From: Euonymus europaeus
Lineage: Eukaryota > Streptophyta > Magnoliopsida > Celastrales > Celastraceae
Reading direction: 5' to 3'
DNA: 64,000 nucleotides
Assembly: GCA_963580455.1 (NCBI GenBank)
Contig: OY756957.1
Location: 31,216,501 to 31,280,500 of the forward strand
Part shown: piece after piece, positions 1-11,632 of the stretch
Layout: every line of letters begins with the position of its first letter
Numbering within the stretch: position 1 is the first letter of the stretch
Notes under the pieces: model-generated
The model's database searches: none
Seen by the model: the letters and a program-made list of their open reading frames with translations, nothing else
What the model was told of the DNA's origin: nothing
Made by a program: the position numbers and the translations under genes

Positions 1-610
1 ATGGAACCTGGGAACTAGTCCCTCCTTCTTCTTCTCAGAACCTTGTAGGCTGCAAATGGATATTTCTAATGAAGAGAAATCCGGATGGTTCCATCTCAAG
101 ATATATGGCTCGCCTAGTTGCAAAGGGTTTTTATCAGTGCCCGAATATAGATTTCCTTAGGACCTACAGCCCCGTGGTAAAAGCCTACAACAATCCATAT
201 CATTCTTGCTATTGTAGTATCTCAAAATTGGCCTCTCCATCAATTGGACTTCAACAACGCATTTTTACATGGAACATTGTCTGAAGAGGTTTATATACAA
301 CAACCAGCTAGGTTTATTGATCAAACCAATCCACGATTTGTGTGCAAACTGCGCAAAGAAATATATGACCTTAAACAGGCACCTTGGGTTTGGTATACAG
401 AGCTCAATGGATTCTTATTGTCTTGTGGATTTCTAAACTCTCACAGTAATGCTTCACTTTTCATCTACCATAAAATGTTATTACTCTCTATTTTTTTGGT
501 GTATGTACTTATTCATTGTTACTGGCAACGACACCAAGCATCGCAACTCTTTCTTAGGAGCATTGGCTACTCGTTTTTCTGTCAAGGATATGTTAGAAAA
601 CTAGGATGAG
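1..610 (+). pseudogene. Ty1/copia reverse transcriptase fragment, broken
   Basis: Plus-strand translation shows a copia-type reverse transcriptase: a [20 protein letters not shown] block (about 69-130), a block ending FSPVV-like (YSPVV), then in another frame [16 protein letters not shown] (about 241-290) and a CKLR..YDLKQAPWVWYTEL block. The frame changes near 180-195, so there is a frameshift. At about 498-515 the catalytic Tyr-Val-Asp-Asp box is damaged: after Tyr-Val the reading goes straight into the downstream LI..TGND region, with both aspartates lost. Homology fades by about 610. There is no RNase H part and no LTR here; the 5' part would lie left of the window. It is a dead retrotransposon remnant, from a different copia family than the one at 15.3 kb. 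Confidence 0.85.
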
Positions 611-2767
611 AAAATTGAAGGCTTTGATCGTGTAGTCACTGTCCTTAAGGAATTTATGCCCCCACTATGTTGCTATTGGGTATACGGCAAAATCCTCTAG
701 GATGAACAAAGCCAAATAGAATTGTAGATAGCAAACTCTACAATTCTCCCAAGAATAAGTTTAGAGAAACATATTATCATTAAACGAGAGGTTGCAAAGG
801 TATTTATAATACCTGAGAATTCTAGAAGAGACACACCCTTTAGGCCAAAAAACATGTTTCTTGGGCAGTTTATTATGCAGTTAATTAACTGCATAATTAA
901 ACAAAATAATTAAAAAATATTAATCATTTATAAGCAAATCAAGCCCAAGTGCCCATCTTTTGACCTTAAATATTGTAGCCAAATTAGGGTACATTAGTTT
1001 TGAAATATTTGGAGCTTCCCTCCAAATCTTCCCACCATCCAAACTCAAGAAATTTGGTGTGTTTCATAATTTAAACCATGACACTTCTCCTCTCTTTTCC
1101 AATATGGGACTTTTATCATCACTAACTATCTCCAACAGGATATGCACAACACAAATGCCCTTTGAAACCAATCATACAAACTGCGTTATCATGCATATGG
1201 TAATAGAAACAAAAGAAAAGTCATTGTACTTTGGGTATTTGGTAAGATGGGCCACATAAGCAAGCCCAATATTTCGTTCCTTAATGGGCCCAAGTCCATA
1301 CCTTCCGCATAGTTTTGGAAATGATAAGTTGTGTTTTTGAGAGATAAGAAAAGGTTTGCCACATGACGTCAAGAGATTGTTAAACATAAACAATAAGTGT
1401 TAAATCGTACGGGGAACGAATTTGTTAAACTTTAACGGGTTCGTGTATCGAATTTTTATGATGTAACCTAAATAATAAGTGATAAATTTTAAGAAAAATG
1501 AATTCGTTAAACCTTAACAGGCTTGTGTATGCTCAACATACTTGATTTTCATATATGATAATGACATGATTTTTCATATTTTAAAGGACACTTGTGTAAT
1601 TTAACCAATAAAAAATTAACTAAATTACAAAATATCTAAAAATTACTAATTTAAACCTAATTACAAATATGTTTAAATGAACAACAGTATACTTAATAAG
1701 TCGTATAAAATAGATATACTACAATTTTTTGGAATATAAAATCTTTAAGAAAAAGCATGAAAAGAAAAGGCAAGAGAGACAGGTGGTGGTTGTCGCTAAC
1801 AACACCAACAAACTTCCAAGATGTCATTCCCTTGCTCAGAGTATGCTAGTTTCTTCATAAATATTAATGTTTTTTTATTATTTTAATTTCGTTGAGTTTT
1901 CACTTTTCCAATTAATTAAGAAGAACTGGTGGCTGATGATAGAAAGGAGATGATAGGAGAGGAGATTTAGGAGAGAGGCGAGGAATGCCCCCCTACAGAA
2001 TGAGTTGTGCATTTAAGTGGCTCCACCAAATCCTCTGCCATTGTCTCATTTGCGTCTCTTCATGATTGTTACTCCCATGTGATGATGCCTCTTCTTCAGA
2101 GAGGAGACCGAGCCTTAAGTTTTTTTGTCTGGGATGTCAATTCTTCATCATTCACTTTTGACTTTCTTTTTCTTCCAATTTATGTTCACAACTTTCTTTA
2201 ATTAGTATTTGCTCTCTGTGTTTTACATGAAATGGGTACCTTAGATCCTCAACTCTGCAATGCCCAGCTAAACTGATGAGGATTATATCACAATTGAGAG
2301 GCTTCAATTACAGTCCCAACTTGTCATATATTGGGATCAATTTAATTACGATCTCATCAGCCCTGACATTTAAATTGAAAGAATACTAGTATGAAAAGGA
2401 GTGTCCATAGGGACAGGGCAATGCAGTATACCCTACATATATATCAAAATCAAAGTCTCAAATGTGGTTGGTTGCATTGATTAATTGTTTGAGACATTTA
2501 GAACTCTTTAGACAGGTCTTATCATGAGTTGGTCCTGATTTTTAAGACAAGAGCCCCATCTCACCATATGATGTGCTTCAAGATGTTTCACTCACTTTGC
2601 CTATACAAAATTGTTTTCAATCGATTCAAATCCTGTTACCTTCAAAACTATATATATATACATATATTATAATGATTTATATTATTATTTTTGAATCATA
2701 TCTCTGAGTAATCATAAGGTAATTAAGATTGCACAAACTGAGATATATATTGATCATATACATATTA
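611..2767. other. intergenic, no gene recognised
   Basis: AT-rich sequence in which I see no convincing gene; the short open frames lack recognisable motifs. Two small dyads stand out: a 10-bp stem with a 10-base loop at 718-747 (AGAATTGTAG / CTACAATTCT), and a perfect 26-bp palindrome at 872-897 centred on TTAATTAA. The stretch 611-900 could be untranslated or LTR sequence of the neighbouring copia remnant, but I could not show that. Confidence 0.5.
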
Positions 2768-2812
2768 AGAGAGAGAGACAGAGACAGAGACAGAGACAGA
2801 GACAGAGAGAGA
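2768..2812. repeat. GA / GAGACA microsatellite
   Basis: Short run of GA units leading into about five GAGACA hexamers and more GA units. Simple sequence repeat in intergenic DNA. Confidence 0.9.
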
Positions 2813-3309
2813 AGTGTTGATTTAATCAAGGTCAGACATTAGCCAGCTCAATAGCTTTGGCATGAGTGCATAAATGGGCGACATAAGGGATTAAATTAAT
2901 TACTAGAGGGACTTGATTATACATTTACTAGCTAGCTCCGCTACTACCTCATCTGTTAATTTAATTATATATATAGAACTTATATTACCTATTTTAATTA
3001 TCCTATGAGCTGTCCAACTTGAATTCTCTTGTCAGCAGTACTATTTTGTTATGTTAGCTGGAAATAATACTAATTTTGAATTCAAAATAATCAAGTTAAT
3101 TAACATATATGAGAAATTCACCAATAACTTTTCAATATTCCAATACATCTTTTAAATATTTATGGATAAAATTATTCTTATTCTAATAAATCCTCATATG
3201 CATGGGATATACGCTGACATTATCAAATTCTTTTTATTTTTTCTTTTAAAAACTTCAAAACATTTTTATATCTCAAAATATAACTCAATTTTTTTTTAAA
3301 AAAATATAG
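2813..3309. other. AT-rich intergenic, nothing recognised
   Basis: AT-rich DNA with a few TATATA runs and poly-T stretches. No open frame or RNA gene that I can support. Confidence 0.5.
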
Positions 3310-4060
3310 ATTTGGAATCAGCGTGAAAAAATCTTTCTATTAAGACCCATGATCGACATGTTTAAATGTTAATTCGTCAAATCCTTTGAATGAACTCAGA
3401 TGATTTCTCCATGTTACCCAGAATTCAAAGGATTTCTCAAACTTATCCATAAATTCAGAGGATTTTGCAAAACTTATCAAAATAAATCAGAAGAATTTTC
3501 AAAATTAAGCCAAACAATTCAGAGGATTTCATAAAATATGTTAAAAAAAATTATAAGATTTTTGAAAATCAAACAAAAAAAAACTAAAAATTTAGGGGAT
3601 TTTGCAAATTTACCCATAATTCAGAGGAATTTGCGAAAAAATATTTTTCAATAAGACCCATGGTCAATATATGTAAATGTTCATTCATCAAATCTTCTCA
3701 ATGAACTCAGAAGATTTTTTAAAGTTATCCAGAATTCATAAGATTTTTCGAACATACCCAGAATTCAGAGAATTTAGCAAAACTCACTAAAACAAAACAG
3801 ATGAGTTTTCAAAATTCGGCAAAAAAAAATCACAAAATTTCATAAAATATATCAAAAAAAATTATAGGATTTTTGGAAATCAAACAAAAAAAAATAAACA
3901 AAAATTCAAAGGATTTATCAACCTTACCTAGAATTCAGAGTATTTTTCAAAATGCACCAAAACAAATCAGAAGAGTTTTTAAAATTAATCAAAAAAATTT
4001 AGAGGATTTCAAAAAATAAGTCCAAAAAATTATAGGATTCCTGAAAATCAAATAAAAACA
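3310..4060. repeat. degenerate tandem repeat, about 311-bp period
   Basis: A block starting around AAGACCCATGATC (AGACCC at 3343) recurs as AAGACCCATGGTC (AGACCC at 3654), 311 bp later, followed in both copies by similar text (TCAAATC..AATGAACTCAGA) and by the run ATCAAACAAAAAAAA, also about 311 bp apart. A partial third copy follows to about 4060. Within each unit the phrase AATTCAGAGGATTT recurs several times, so there is a shorter internal repeat too. Copies differ by many substitutions, so this is an old minisatellite-like array or a tandem piece of an unidentified transposon. Confidence 0.7.
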
Positions 4061-4101
4061 ATAAAAAAACTATAAAACCCCAAACCTAAAATCCTAAATC
4101 T

Positions 4102-4128
4102 TAAGTCCTAAGTCCTAAGTCCTAAGTC
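4102..4128. repeat. TAAGTCC heptamer repeat
   Basis: Almost four tandem copies of the 7-mer TAAGTCC, preceded by looser text (AAACCTAAAATCCTAAATC) that resembles a degenerate plant telomere motif. Too short and diverged to be called an interstitial telomere. Confidence 0.8.
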
Positions 4129-4258
4129 AATTATATTAAATATTTTTATTAAATAAATAACGCAATGAGATGTACACGATCAATTCAAATGTTAGCATTT
4201 CACACATGATTTTTTCAAAATATGAATTTTTCTAAATGTTATATCAATTCTTACTTGA

Positions 4259-4292
4259 TCTCCTCTCTCCTCTCTCCTCTCTCCTCTCTCCC
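4259..4292. repeat. CT-rich 7-bp minisatellite
   Basis: Four to five tandem units of TCTCCTC. Low-complexity pyrimidine tract with no function that I can infer. Confidence 0.85.
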
Positions 4293-7200
4293 ATTCTCTC
4301 TGCTTTTCATTATTTTTTTTCTTCAAAGATTAAAATCAAGTGTAGTCACGAAAATCCAAGGAGATGGAGTTGCTGAAATCGGTGAACCCAAATCCACTAG
4401 TGGATTAGAAAGAGTATCAGTGGCACCAATTCAAAGCATGGGTCTTGGGTTATCATTGCAAAGTCGGTTGGGCTTCAAGGAGCTGCTAGAATAAGAACCA
4501 GCGTAAGAAGAAAATGATGAGAGAGGAAAAACTGAAAAGTTGAGAGTTATGGAGAATTTGAGTTGCATGGATTAGAAAGAGAAAGATGAGAGACAAATAT
4601 ATTTACAAAAATGCCACAGCTTAGTAGGAAGATACTAAACAAGGAATAACACAGTCAATGATAAAAAAAAAGGATAAAAAAGGTATTAAAAATGTATTTC
4701 ACTTAAATTTGTCTTTAATGGAATAAAGTTCAATTAATGAAGGACTTATTGGGTTATAAACTTTTTAAATAAACTAAATGAAACACCAAGCCTATTTAAA
4801 AGACTTTTCACCAAAAAAAACCATATATAAATTGTGTATTCATACATTTAGGATATGTGATCCTACTCCCATATATATTCCAATGTAAATGAGTTTGGGC
4901 TATTTTTCTCAAAGGAAATCAATATGAACATATACTCTCTTTTTTTGATAAATATTATAAACTCATAGAAGATAAACAATACGCGAGAGATCATCATGTG
5001 ATCCTCAACCATATCTAATTAGCTGTCTCAATATGTGGCATCTATTCTAGAAATATCTATCTCAATTAATTAGGGAAGTTGGGGTTTCGTGGAGCAACTC
5101 CAATGGCAGCACTCCAAATTTTTCAATGCAATCCCACTTCTATTACTGCAAAACATGTCTCTCAATACAGTTATATCAACAAAATACTTCTTCCAATATA
5201 ACTTTGTTCACTTTTCATTTACAAACACTTCAAATATCAAGTATCAACACCATAACTCTCATATTTTTCAACCATTTTTCACTTTTTCTATCATTCTACA
5301 TATCTTTCAATACATTTTTTCAAATCATACTCTCTGCACATTCCAAAATTTTCAGTATCATTATCATCATCAAGCATACCAATGGCGATGGCTTAGTATT
5401 TGATTCATTGACTTATGATCAAATAATTTACATGCGTGTTCTTCTATTATTTTATCCCAAGTACATTGTTTTATTAAAAAAAACTAGGACGCCGTTTTAA
5501 CGTCAATATCTTTGATGGTTTGATAGAGCGCAAATTTTAATGTATTTAGTTTCTCTTTTTCCCTCCTCCATCTATAATTATTAATTTAAGTTTGTTTGGA
5601 TTTATTTACCTCAAAAGTCATATAGTGTATATAGATATATATCAACGGTAGGATTCGATTTTTTTTTTTTTTTTGATGAATGGTAGGATTCGAATTACAT
5701 GAATAGTGTAATAGAAAAATAATTAAAAGTGGTAGTGGGATGACAATCAATTTTGAAAAGCACGTAGGTAGCTAGTTGTGTATGGACGGTTTTTATTTTG
5801 TCGTCTAGTAAGGTAAGAGAGACAATGCCTTGGTGTTTAGTAGTGTAGCTTCCAAATATAATTAAGGTTAAGATTAGGACGTGCGTTACTGTATTAATTG
5901 ATTAATTAATAATAAGCTTAAATAAAAGCAAGATAAATATTGGTGCATGCCATGAAGGACGTCAAAGGGTTGTACTTATTTCTTACATTATACCTGTCAG
6001 TCACAATTTAATGAAGGCGATGATGACACGATATCGAAGATTAATGGATTTGCATGCTGTGATCGATAAGGAAGAATGAACCAGGGTTGGTAATTAAGGA
6101 TACAATCACATGGGCATGCTCTGCCCTTTGATTCCATTGACAAAAAGCTAAAAATGAACAAGAGAATAGCAAAGAGAGAGATTCACATGCACATGCCTTT
6201 TTTGGGGGGCCATTAAAGTGCCCTTCCTTGATTAGGGTACGGGATACCCTTAAAAAGAGTCGTGATCTTCCATCCCAAAAAGTAATTTCATTATTAATTA
6301 CTTGAATTAATGCCAATGATCGATAGAGGTAGCCCCAACCCCCATAGAGGGTTGTGTTGCATATATAAAAATGTTTCTATTTGCATGCCGGATGGCAGTA
6401 CAACTTTGTTTGCTTTAAAAGATGGATAATTATATATTTTAATAACGTGTATTGGGTACTGCAAATGTCCTTTTGATTTTGGACAACACAAAAAACGTAG
6501 TTTGTAGTAACACAATGCTCGCTGATTTGGGTGCCCTCTTCCTTTTAGGATCACCTTCCCCATCCCTCCCTTAGAAAAGGGAACGAAACTTCTCTTTCCA
6601 CTGCAATTTCCCATAAAATCATTTCTTTTATTGTCCTTTTCTTTTAATTATCGAAGAATGTTCGGATATGTGACACGAAAATTGTTGCAAGGAAATATGA
6701 ATTTTAATTTTGTTTTCTAAAAATAAAATAAAACAGAGTTTAATTAGACTACAGGCTTTGTCAGTGGAGATGAGAATTTGAATTCAATTGCAATTAAACA
6801 CCATTTATTTCCTATTCTACTTATTTTGAAAGTCTATCGTATACGACTGGGGTCACAAAATTCACTAGAATTAGCTTCTCTAGAATCTAGATTGCTTGGT
6901 TTTAACGTAAAATTATCACAGTCAAAGCAACTTGACGATTTTTCTATATATATGTATATATATGTGGCAACTTCCATGGGGCTTCCCAAAATTAATGGGC
7001 TGCAAAATGAGAACCCTTTTAATATATGTATATGAAACATCTTATCGTGCGATTTGATATACAAATTTAAATAATTGGCACAACTGTACAATTTGGATTT
7101 GCATTGATTAATTAGAGAAGTACATATCACGAAAATGATCAAAAATAAGCACCCGTTTCAAGTTCATTCAAGCCAAGACAACTATATGCCTTTAATATGA

Positions 7201-7582
7201 GAGAGAGAGAGAGAGACGGAGACGAAGAGATTAATTCGAGGAAAAAAAAACTGAACTTGGTGATAATTATGCGAATATACATATAGTAATTTACATTACA
7301 TGCCAAGGAAATCAGAACTCTACCTAGTTTAGTTGTCAGCCATTCACTAGAGTCCCTAAATTCGAAAACTTCAAAATTACACGCCAAGTGAAAAAGAGAG
7401 GAAGAAGAAACTTTGGTAAATACAAATATTCCTAAATGTTAATCTTGGTGCTTGCAAGAGCCAATATTGAATACTGATCATCACAAACACTCCAATTCGG
7501 GGTTCCATTCTTAGAGGATCGCGCACAGATGCCTTGCTTAGGTAACTAGGCTAGCTGCATAATGAAGATCGACCGGGATGAA
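4293..7582. other. intergenic downstream of the P450 gene
   Basis: No gene recognised. It contains a (GA)n tract at 7199-7216, a poly-T run near 5659-5675 and TATA-rich runs near 6950-6965. A T/C-rich stretch at about 5089-5410 begins GGAGCAACTCCAATGGCAG, wording often seen at the ends of plant repeats, but I found no matching opposite end. The last bases before 7583 would include the 3' untranslated region of the P450 gene; I could not place a polyadenylation signal. Confidence 0.45.
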
Positions 7583-10183
7583 TCAGGAGCCATTATTATA
7601 TATATGATGAATTGTGTGGGGCAGACGACGAAAAATGAGGGGGGCACCATATTGTGGGTGGAGTAGCATTTGGACTGCCGGGGCATGTTGATATGTTGGG
7701 GCTAATCGGAAGGAGGAGCGTTGCAATAGGATGGCTAGTGCTAATTTGGCTTGCAAAATTGCTAGACTTTGTCCTATACAAGTACGCGCACCAAGCCCAA
7801 ACGGGATGAACCCCGCGTGATGCTTCACTGCGCGGGCCACCCCCACCGAGAAACGCCCAGGATTGAATTCCTTCGCATCGTTGCCCCATATTGTGTGGTC
7901 ATGATGAAGGGCCAAGATCGGCATCAAAATCTGGGTCCCACGCGGGACCATGTGGCTCCCCAACTCCACATCAGCTTTGGCGCGTCTGATCATGGCAATA
8001 ATCGGAGGGTACAGCCTCAGGGATTCATTGAGAATCATGGACAGCTGCAGTGACAGATCATAATTCACCGCAACATCAAAAACAAAAAAAAACTAAACAA
8101 AAAGTGGCCATATTGAAGAAAGGAAACGAAAGGGAGTTTTACCGTTTTGAGCTTGACAATATCATCTTTGGAGGGTGGTAGGTCACGTGATGCGCACACC
8201 CTGAGGACCTCGTCACGTGCTAGCACCTGCCACTGTGGATGCATAGCTAACAGGACGGTGGTCCACGTCAGCAAATTGGACGTGGTCTGTTTGCCTGCGA
8301 AGAAAAACCCCTTACACTCTTCCACTATGTCGTGCACCGTTATGTTGGAGGCCTGAATCATCAGTCCCAGCAAGTCCTTGGGAATGGGTCCATCCTTGTC
8401 TATTTGGATTTTCTGCTGCTGCTGCTGCTTCCTGCAATCTATCAGCTTTGTCAAAGATTTTTTTATCTCCTTGTCCAGCCTCCATGAATTGACGTTTCTC
8501 TTTGTTGGGAAAAACCTGCTGAAACAAGGAATCAACACTTTCTGGAAAGCATCGGCTGCGAGCTCCATTTGCTGAGCTTGGAGCTTAAAAATGGCTTTGC
8601 CATCTTCATGGCTGTTCCCAAATGTTGTTCGATTAATTACATCTTCCGTTAAAGTCTGGAACCACTCCGAGACTTCAATCTCCACTTCTGCCGAGGACGA
8701 CATTGGTAGAGCATTGTTCAACAGATCGCTCACACTCTTAGCCACCACCGGCACCAACAACTATCAACCAAAAGAAGAAGAAAAAAACTTTAATTAGCTC
8801 GAATTAATGTTTAAAGGACTTTTTATGGAGAGGACCATAATTAATTGGGACTTAATTACTTTGAGATTCTCCATGTGAAAAGTGGGAGCCAGGATTTTTC
8901 TATGGTGAGCCCATTTTTCACCTTTGAGGCTCAAGAGTCCATCACCTTCAAGCTGTTTGACAAGTGGGTGAGCCTCAATTTTCTCAAAGAATTCTGACTT
9001 GGAAGTGAAGACTTCTCTGATAAGGTCCGGATCAGAAACAGCCAGCCGGACATTCGGACCAAACCATATCAGAAATGTTGCACCTTCAATCAACAATTGA
9101 ATACTATTATAAATATTAACAAGTAATTAAGAAGCGATAAACTAATGTAGAGGGGTTTACACCGAGAAGAGAAGTATTGTAAGTTTTTTGAAAAGAGAAC
9201 ATGACAACCATTAATTCAGAGAGAACAGGGATATGGTGTAGACCCTACAACACACAGAGAGAGAGAGAACATGAACAAGACAACTCAGAACTGTTGCTAG
9301 TTGTTACTCTATACCAAACACATTCCAACTTCATTATCAAGAGAAAACAAAAGTTGTCAATAAAGATAGCAGAAAAGAGAGTAAATGACACAGCTGATTG
9401 TTCAGTCCGTAACTGATCAGAAAATAGTACAAAAACACACAAGAAGTTTAACTAACATATATCATAAAAAGTAGATTGGGGCCGGGGTTTAGAGAAAATT
9501 AAACCAAAGTATGAATTTTGATAACAAAGGAAGAGAAGACAGAAGAGGGAACAGTCCAAACTCTCAACTTCAGGAGAATAAAAATGAAACACTGCACATT
9601 AAAAAAGTCTGAAAAAGTTGTGAAAAGAAGTACCTGAAACTCAGAAAAACAAGGCCTCTAAAGTCGTAAATCTTGGAGGATATGGATGATCACAAACAAC
9701 AATGACAATAACAAAAGCAAAAAAAACAAACAAATCAATTTTAATCAATATTTTTCAAGACGCCCAAAATTTATAAACTACATTGCACACAAGTTCTTGT
9801 TCAGTTACTCAAATTCAATTAATGAAGCCAAAATTGATTAAACCAGAACTAGGTAGTCATGGAGAGAAATATTAATAATGATGAGTACCGTAGACTTTCT
9901 TCCAGTGATGGTAGAAAGGGAGGACTCTGGGAAGAATGTTGTGAGAGAAAGACATGGGTTGAGAGGAGGCATTAGTCATCATCCTCACAAGGTCCTTCAC
10001 ATTGCCTATTAACAAATGATATGAGGGCCCTCTGATTCCTTGCTTTGAGAAATGCTCTTCAATCTTTCTGGGTCTCCACCATACCAACTCTATTAACTTT
10101 AACACAAGCAATAAGCCCACAAAACTGATGACTAATATCTTAAACCTCCCATAGAACATACCCAGAGGCTCCTCCATCACCAT
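7583..10183 (-). CDS. CYP734A: cytochrome P450, CYP734A-like (brassinosteroid C-26 hydroxylase type)
   Basis: Four exons on the minus strand: 10183-9889, 9083-8861 plus base 8860, 8760-8143 and 8044-7583, joined at GT-AG sites in phases that keep one frame of 532 residues. Start: the ATG at 10183 (Met-Val-Met-Glu-Glu); 10177 is an alternative, and the frame upstream opens only with TTG. An N-terminal membrane anchor (about 16-36) is followed by WWRPRKIEEHFSKQGIRGP. The I-helix motif AGKQTT is at about 328-333, ExxR (ESLR) at 386-389, FNPGRF at 439-444, and the haem loop FGLGARTCIG at 461-470 with Cys468 as haem ligand. All key residues are present and there is no internal stop, so it is probably functional. 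By family knowledge, CYP734A enzymes are ER-bound monooxygenases that inactivate brassinosteroids by C-26 hydroxylation. Residues near 185-195 and a Gln run at 285-289 differ from what I recall of the family. Another CYP72-clan member is less likely. Confidence 0.9.
9084..9888 (-). other. intron 1 of the CYP734A-like gene
   Basis: An 805-bp intron between a GTACTC donor (9888 downward) and a GATTGAAG acceptor (ending 9084); a split glycine codon (G|GT) spans it. Introns 2 (8761-8859, 99 bp) and 3 (8045-8142, 98 bp) are short. The intron holds AG-rich stretches but no gene or transposon that I can recognise. Confidence 0.85.
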
Positions 10184-10258
10184 GAGCGAACGAGCTAGCT
10201 TTTCTTTTTCACACTCCAACAGAACAGAGTCTCTCTCTCTCTCTTTCTCTGCTACTCC

Positions 10259-10267
10259 TTATATATA
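10259..10267 (-). promoter_or_regulatory. TATA box of the P450 gene
   Basis: On the minus strand this reads TATATATAA, 76 bases upstream of the chosen ATG. Transcription would be expected to start near 10230, just where a GA-repeat (10231-10247, CT on the plus strand) begins, giving a short GA-rich 5' leader. Position and sequence fit a plant core promoter; no experimental support. Confidence 0.6.
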
Positions 10268-10600
10268 GTGGGGAGCAGCCTTCTTGTGTTTTTATTTTTC
10301 TCTTTTTATCTTATTTGCTTATTTTGTTGGCTTGGCCTGGCTGGCTCTTTAATGCTTGAATTTTTGTAGGGAGAGAAAGATAAGCAAGACCAACGGCGTA
10401 GGGGCCGCCATTAGAATTCTAGGGTCAACTAATGAGGTGTGCTATTTAACTTCTCATTTGAAAAGACTAATTTACCCATTTTCCTTGTTTCTCTCCTCTT
10501 GTTATTTATTTTTTACTTTTTCTTTCTTTTGTTGTGTGCTCCATTTCTTTTTTTGATAAGAAACAATCAACCCATAAAAAGAGCATCATGCCTTACAATG
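10268..10600. other. upstream region of the P450 gene
   Basis: T-rich non-coding sequence between the TATA box and the LINE remnant; any distal promoter elements of the P450 gene would lie here. I recognise no specific operator with confidence. The transposon remnant begins only about 330 bp upstream of the TATA box. Confidence 0.4.
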
Positions 10601-11420
10601 GTGGCGATAGATGGAGGACATTCTTCAAGTAAGAAAACATCATGATCTCCATGGAAAGCTAACCTAATCAAAGCATGAGCAGCCTGATTAGCACCCGTCG
10701 AGCATGAAGGATATGACCCTACTAAACCGGGTTAAGAGGAGAAGAAAAATGGGTGTGTGGACTGGACACTATGAACCACCGTAGAAGAATCACTTTCAAC
10801 CATGACCAACCTAAAGCCCATGTCGATCAGTTTGCATTCCAAAAATAAGAGCCTCAGCCTCGGCTTGGACCACATCCCTGCTACTCATTCCTTGTTTCAT
10901 TGTCGAGCCCATGACTTCATTCACCCAACCAATCTCTTATAATTCCCCTGAATCCTACACGTTCCATAGAAACCGGAGCATAACAGTTGATCTTAAACTC
11001 ATTTTCAGGCGGGGGAACCACTTATCAACATGAAAGCTTTCCTCTGCTCTCTCTACTCTCTGCTCTCTGCCCTCAGTTCTGAAGTCATCAACATATGATT
11101 TCACCCCTTCAGAATAACCTTGGGAATCCCACAACATTCCTTATGCCGGACTCGGTTACCATTAAACCGCAACCACCACAATTTTTTCAAGAGTTACCCC
11201 ATCTGTTCGACCCATAAGTCCCTCAAATCACTCCACAAATGATCCACTTGGATCCACCACAAAAGGGTACGAAACTCCCATCAACTTCCATACCCTTGCG
11301 GCCATATATAGGGAAAGACAAGATATGGGTAGTAGTTTCCATATCCTCCAAACAAAATGAACATTGTAAAGTGGCCGGCACATTAATTCCTTCTAACACG
11401 TGTAGGCAAGTAATCACTAT
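10600..11420 (-). pseudogene. LINE (non-LTR retrotransposon) remnant: zinc knuckle and RNase H-like region
   Basis: Read on the minus strand, 11417-11330 gives a reverse-transcriptase zinc-binding type segment (INVPATLQCSFCLEDMETTT, then HIL). After a gap, about 11020-10930 resembles the start of a plant RNase H-like domain (a KWFPP..E..FKIN-type phrase seen across two frames). About 10880-10640 carries QAEAEALIFGMQ, a VMVESDSS segment and GANQAAHALIRLAF, the typical end of the RNase H fold. Frameshifts and stops interrupt it, and the usual DGA-type catalytic start has been replaced. It is an old fragment of a LINE ORF2 or a derived RNase H-like gene. The neighbour downstream on the same strand is the P450 gene. 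Confidence 0.65.
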
Positions 11421-11632
11421 TTGTCTATTTGTGTGCTCTGCTTGGACAATAGGAAAGTGAAAATTCGAATTTGATTTGCAATCGCCAAAAATAGATAATT
11501 AAGGTAGATTAGCATATGTTAAGGGTTGTATTTAAAAGTAGATGAACATATGCATTCTAATATTGTGGGAAAGAGCATGCCTTGGAATATCTATTTCCCT
11601 ATCTCTAAATCCTTGAAAGACTGAAAAACTGA

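Noticed and set aside
4080..4128. Interstitial telomere repeat
   Set aside because: The unit is TAAGTCC rather than TAAACCC, with fewer than four copies.
5089..5500. Two overlapping plus-strand frames of 104 and 124 residues
   Set aside because: Low-complexity T/C-rich sequence read in two frames; no domain, and repeat-like start.
7769..8797. Plus-strand open frames opposite the P450 exons
   Set aside because: They are antisense shadows of exons 3 and 4 with no motifs of their own.
10184..10219. A longer P450 N-terminus starting at 10219
   Set aside because: That start is TTG, not ATG; 10183 is the first ATG and gives the expected family N-terminus.
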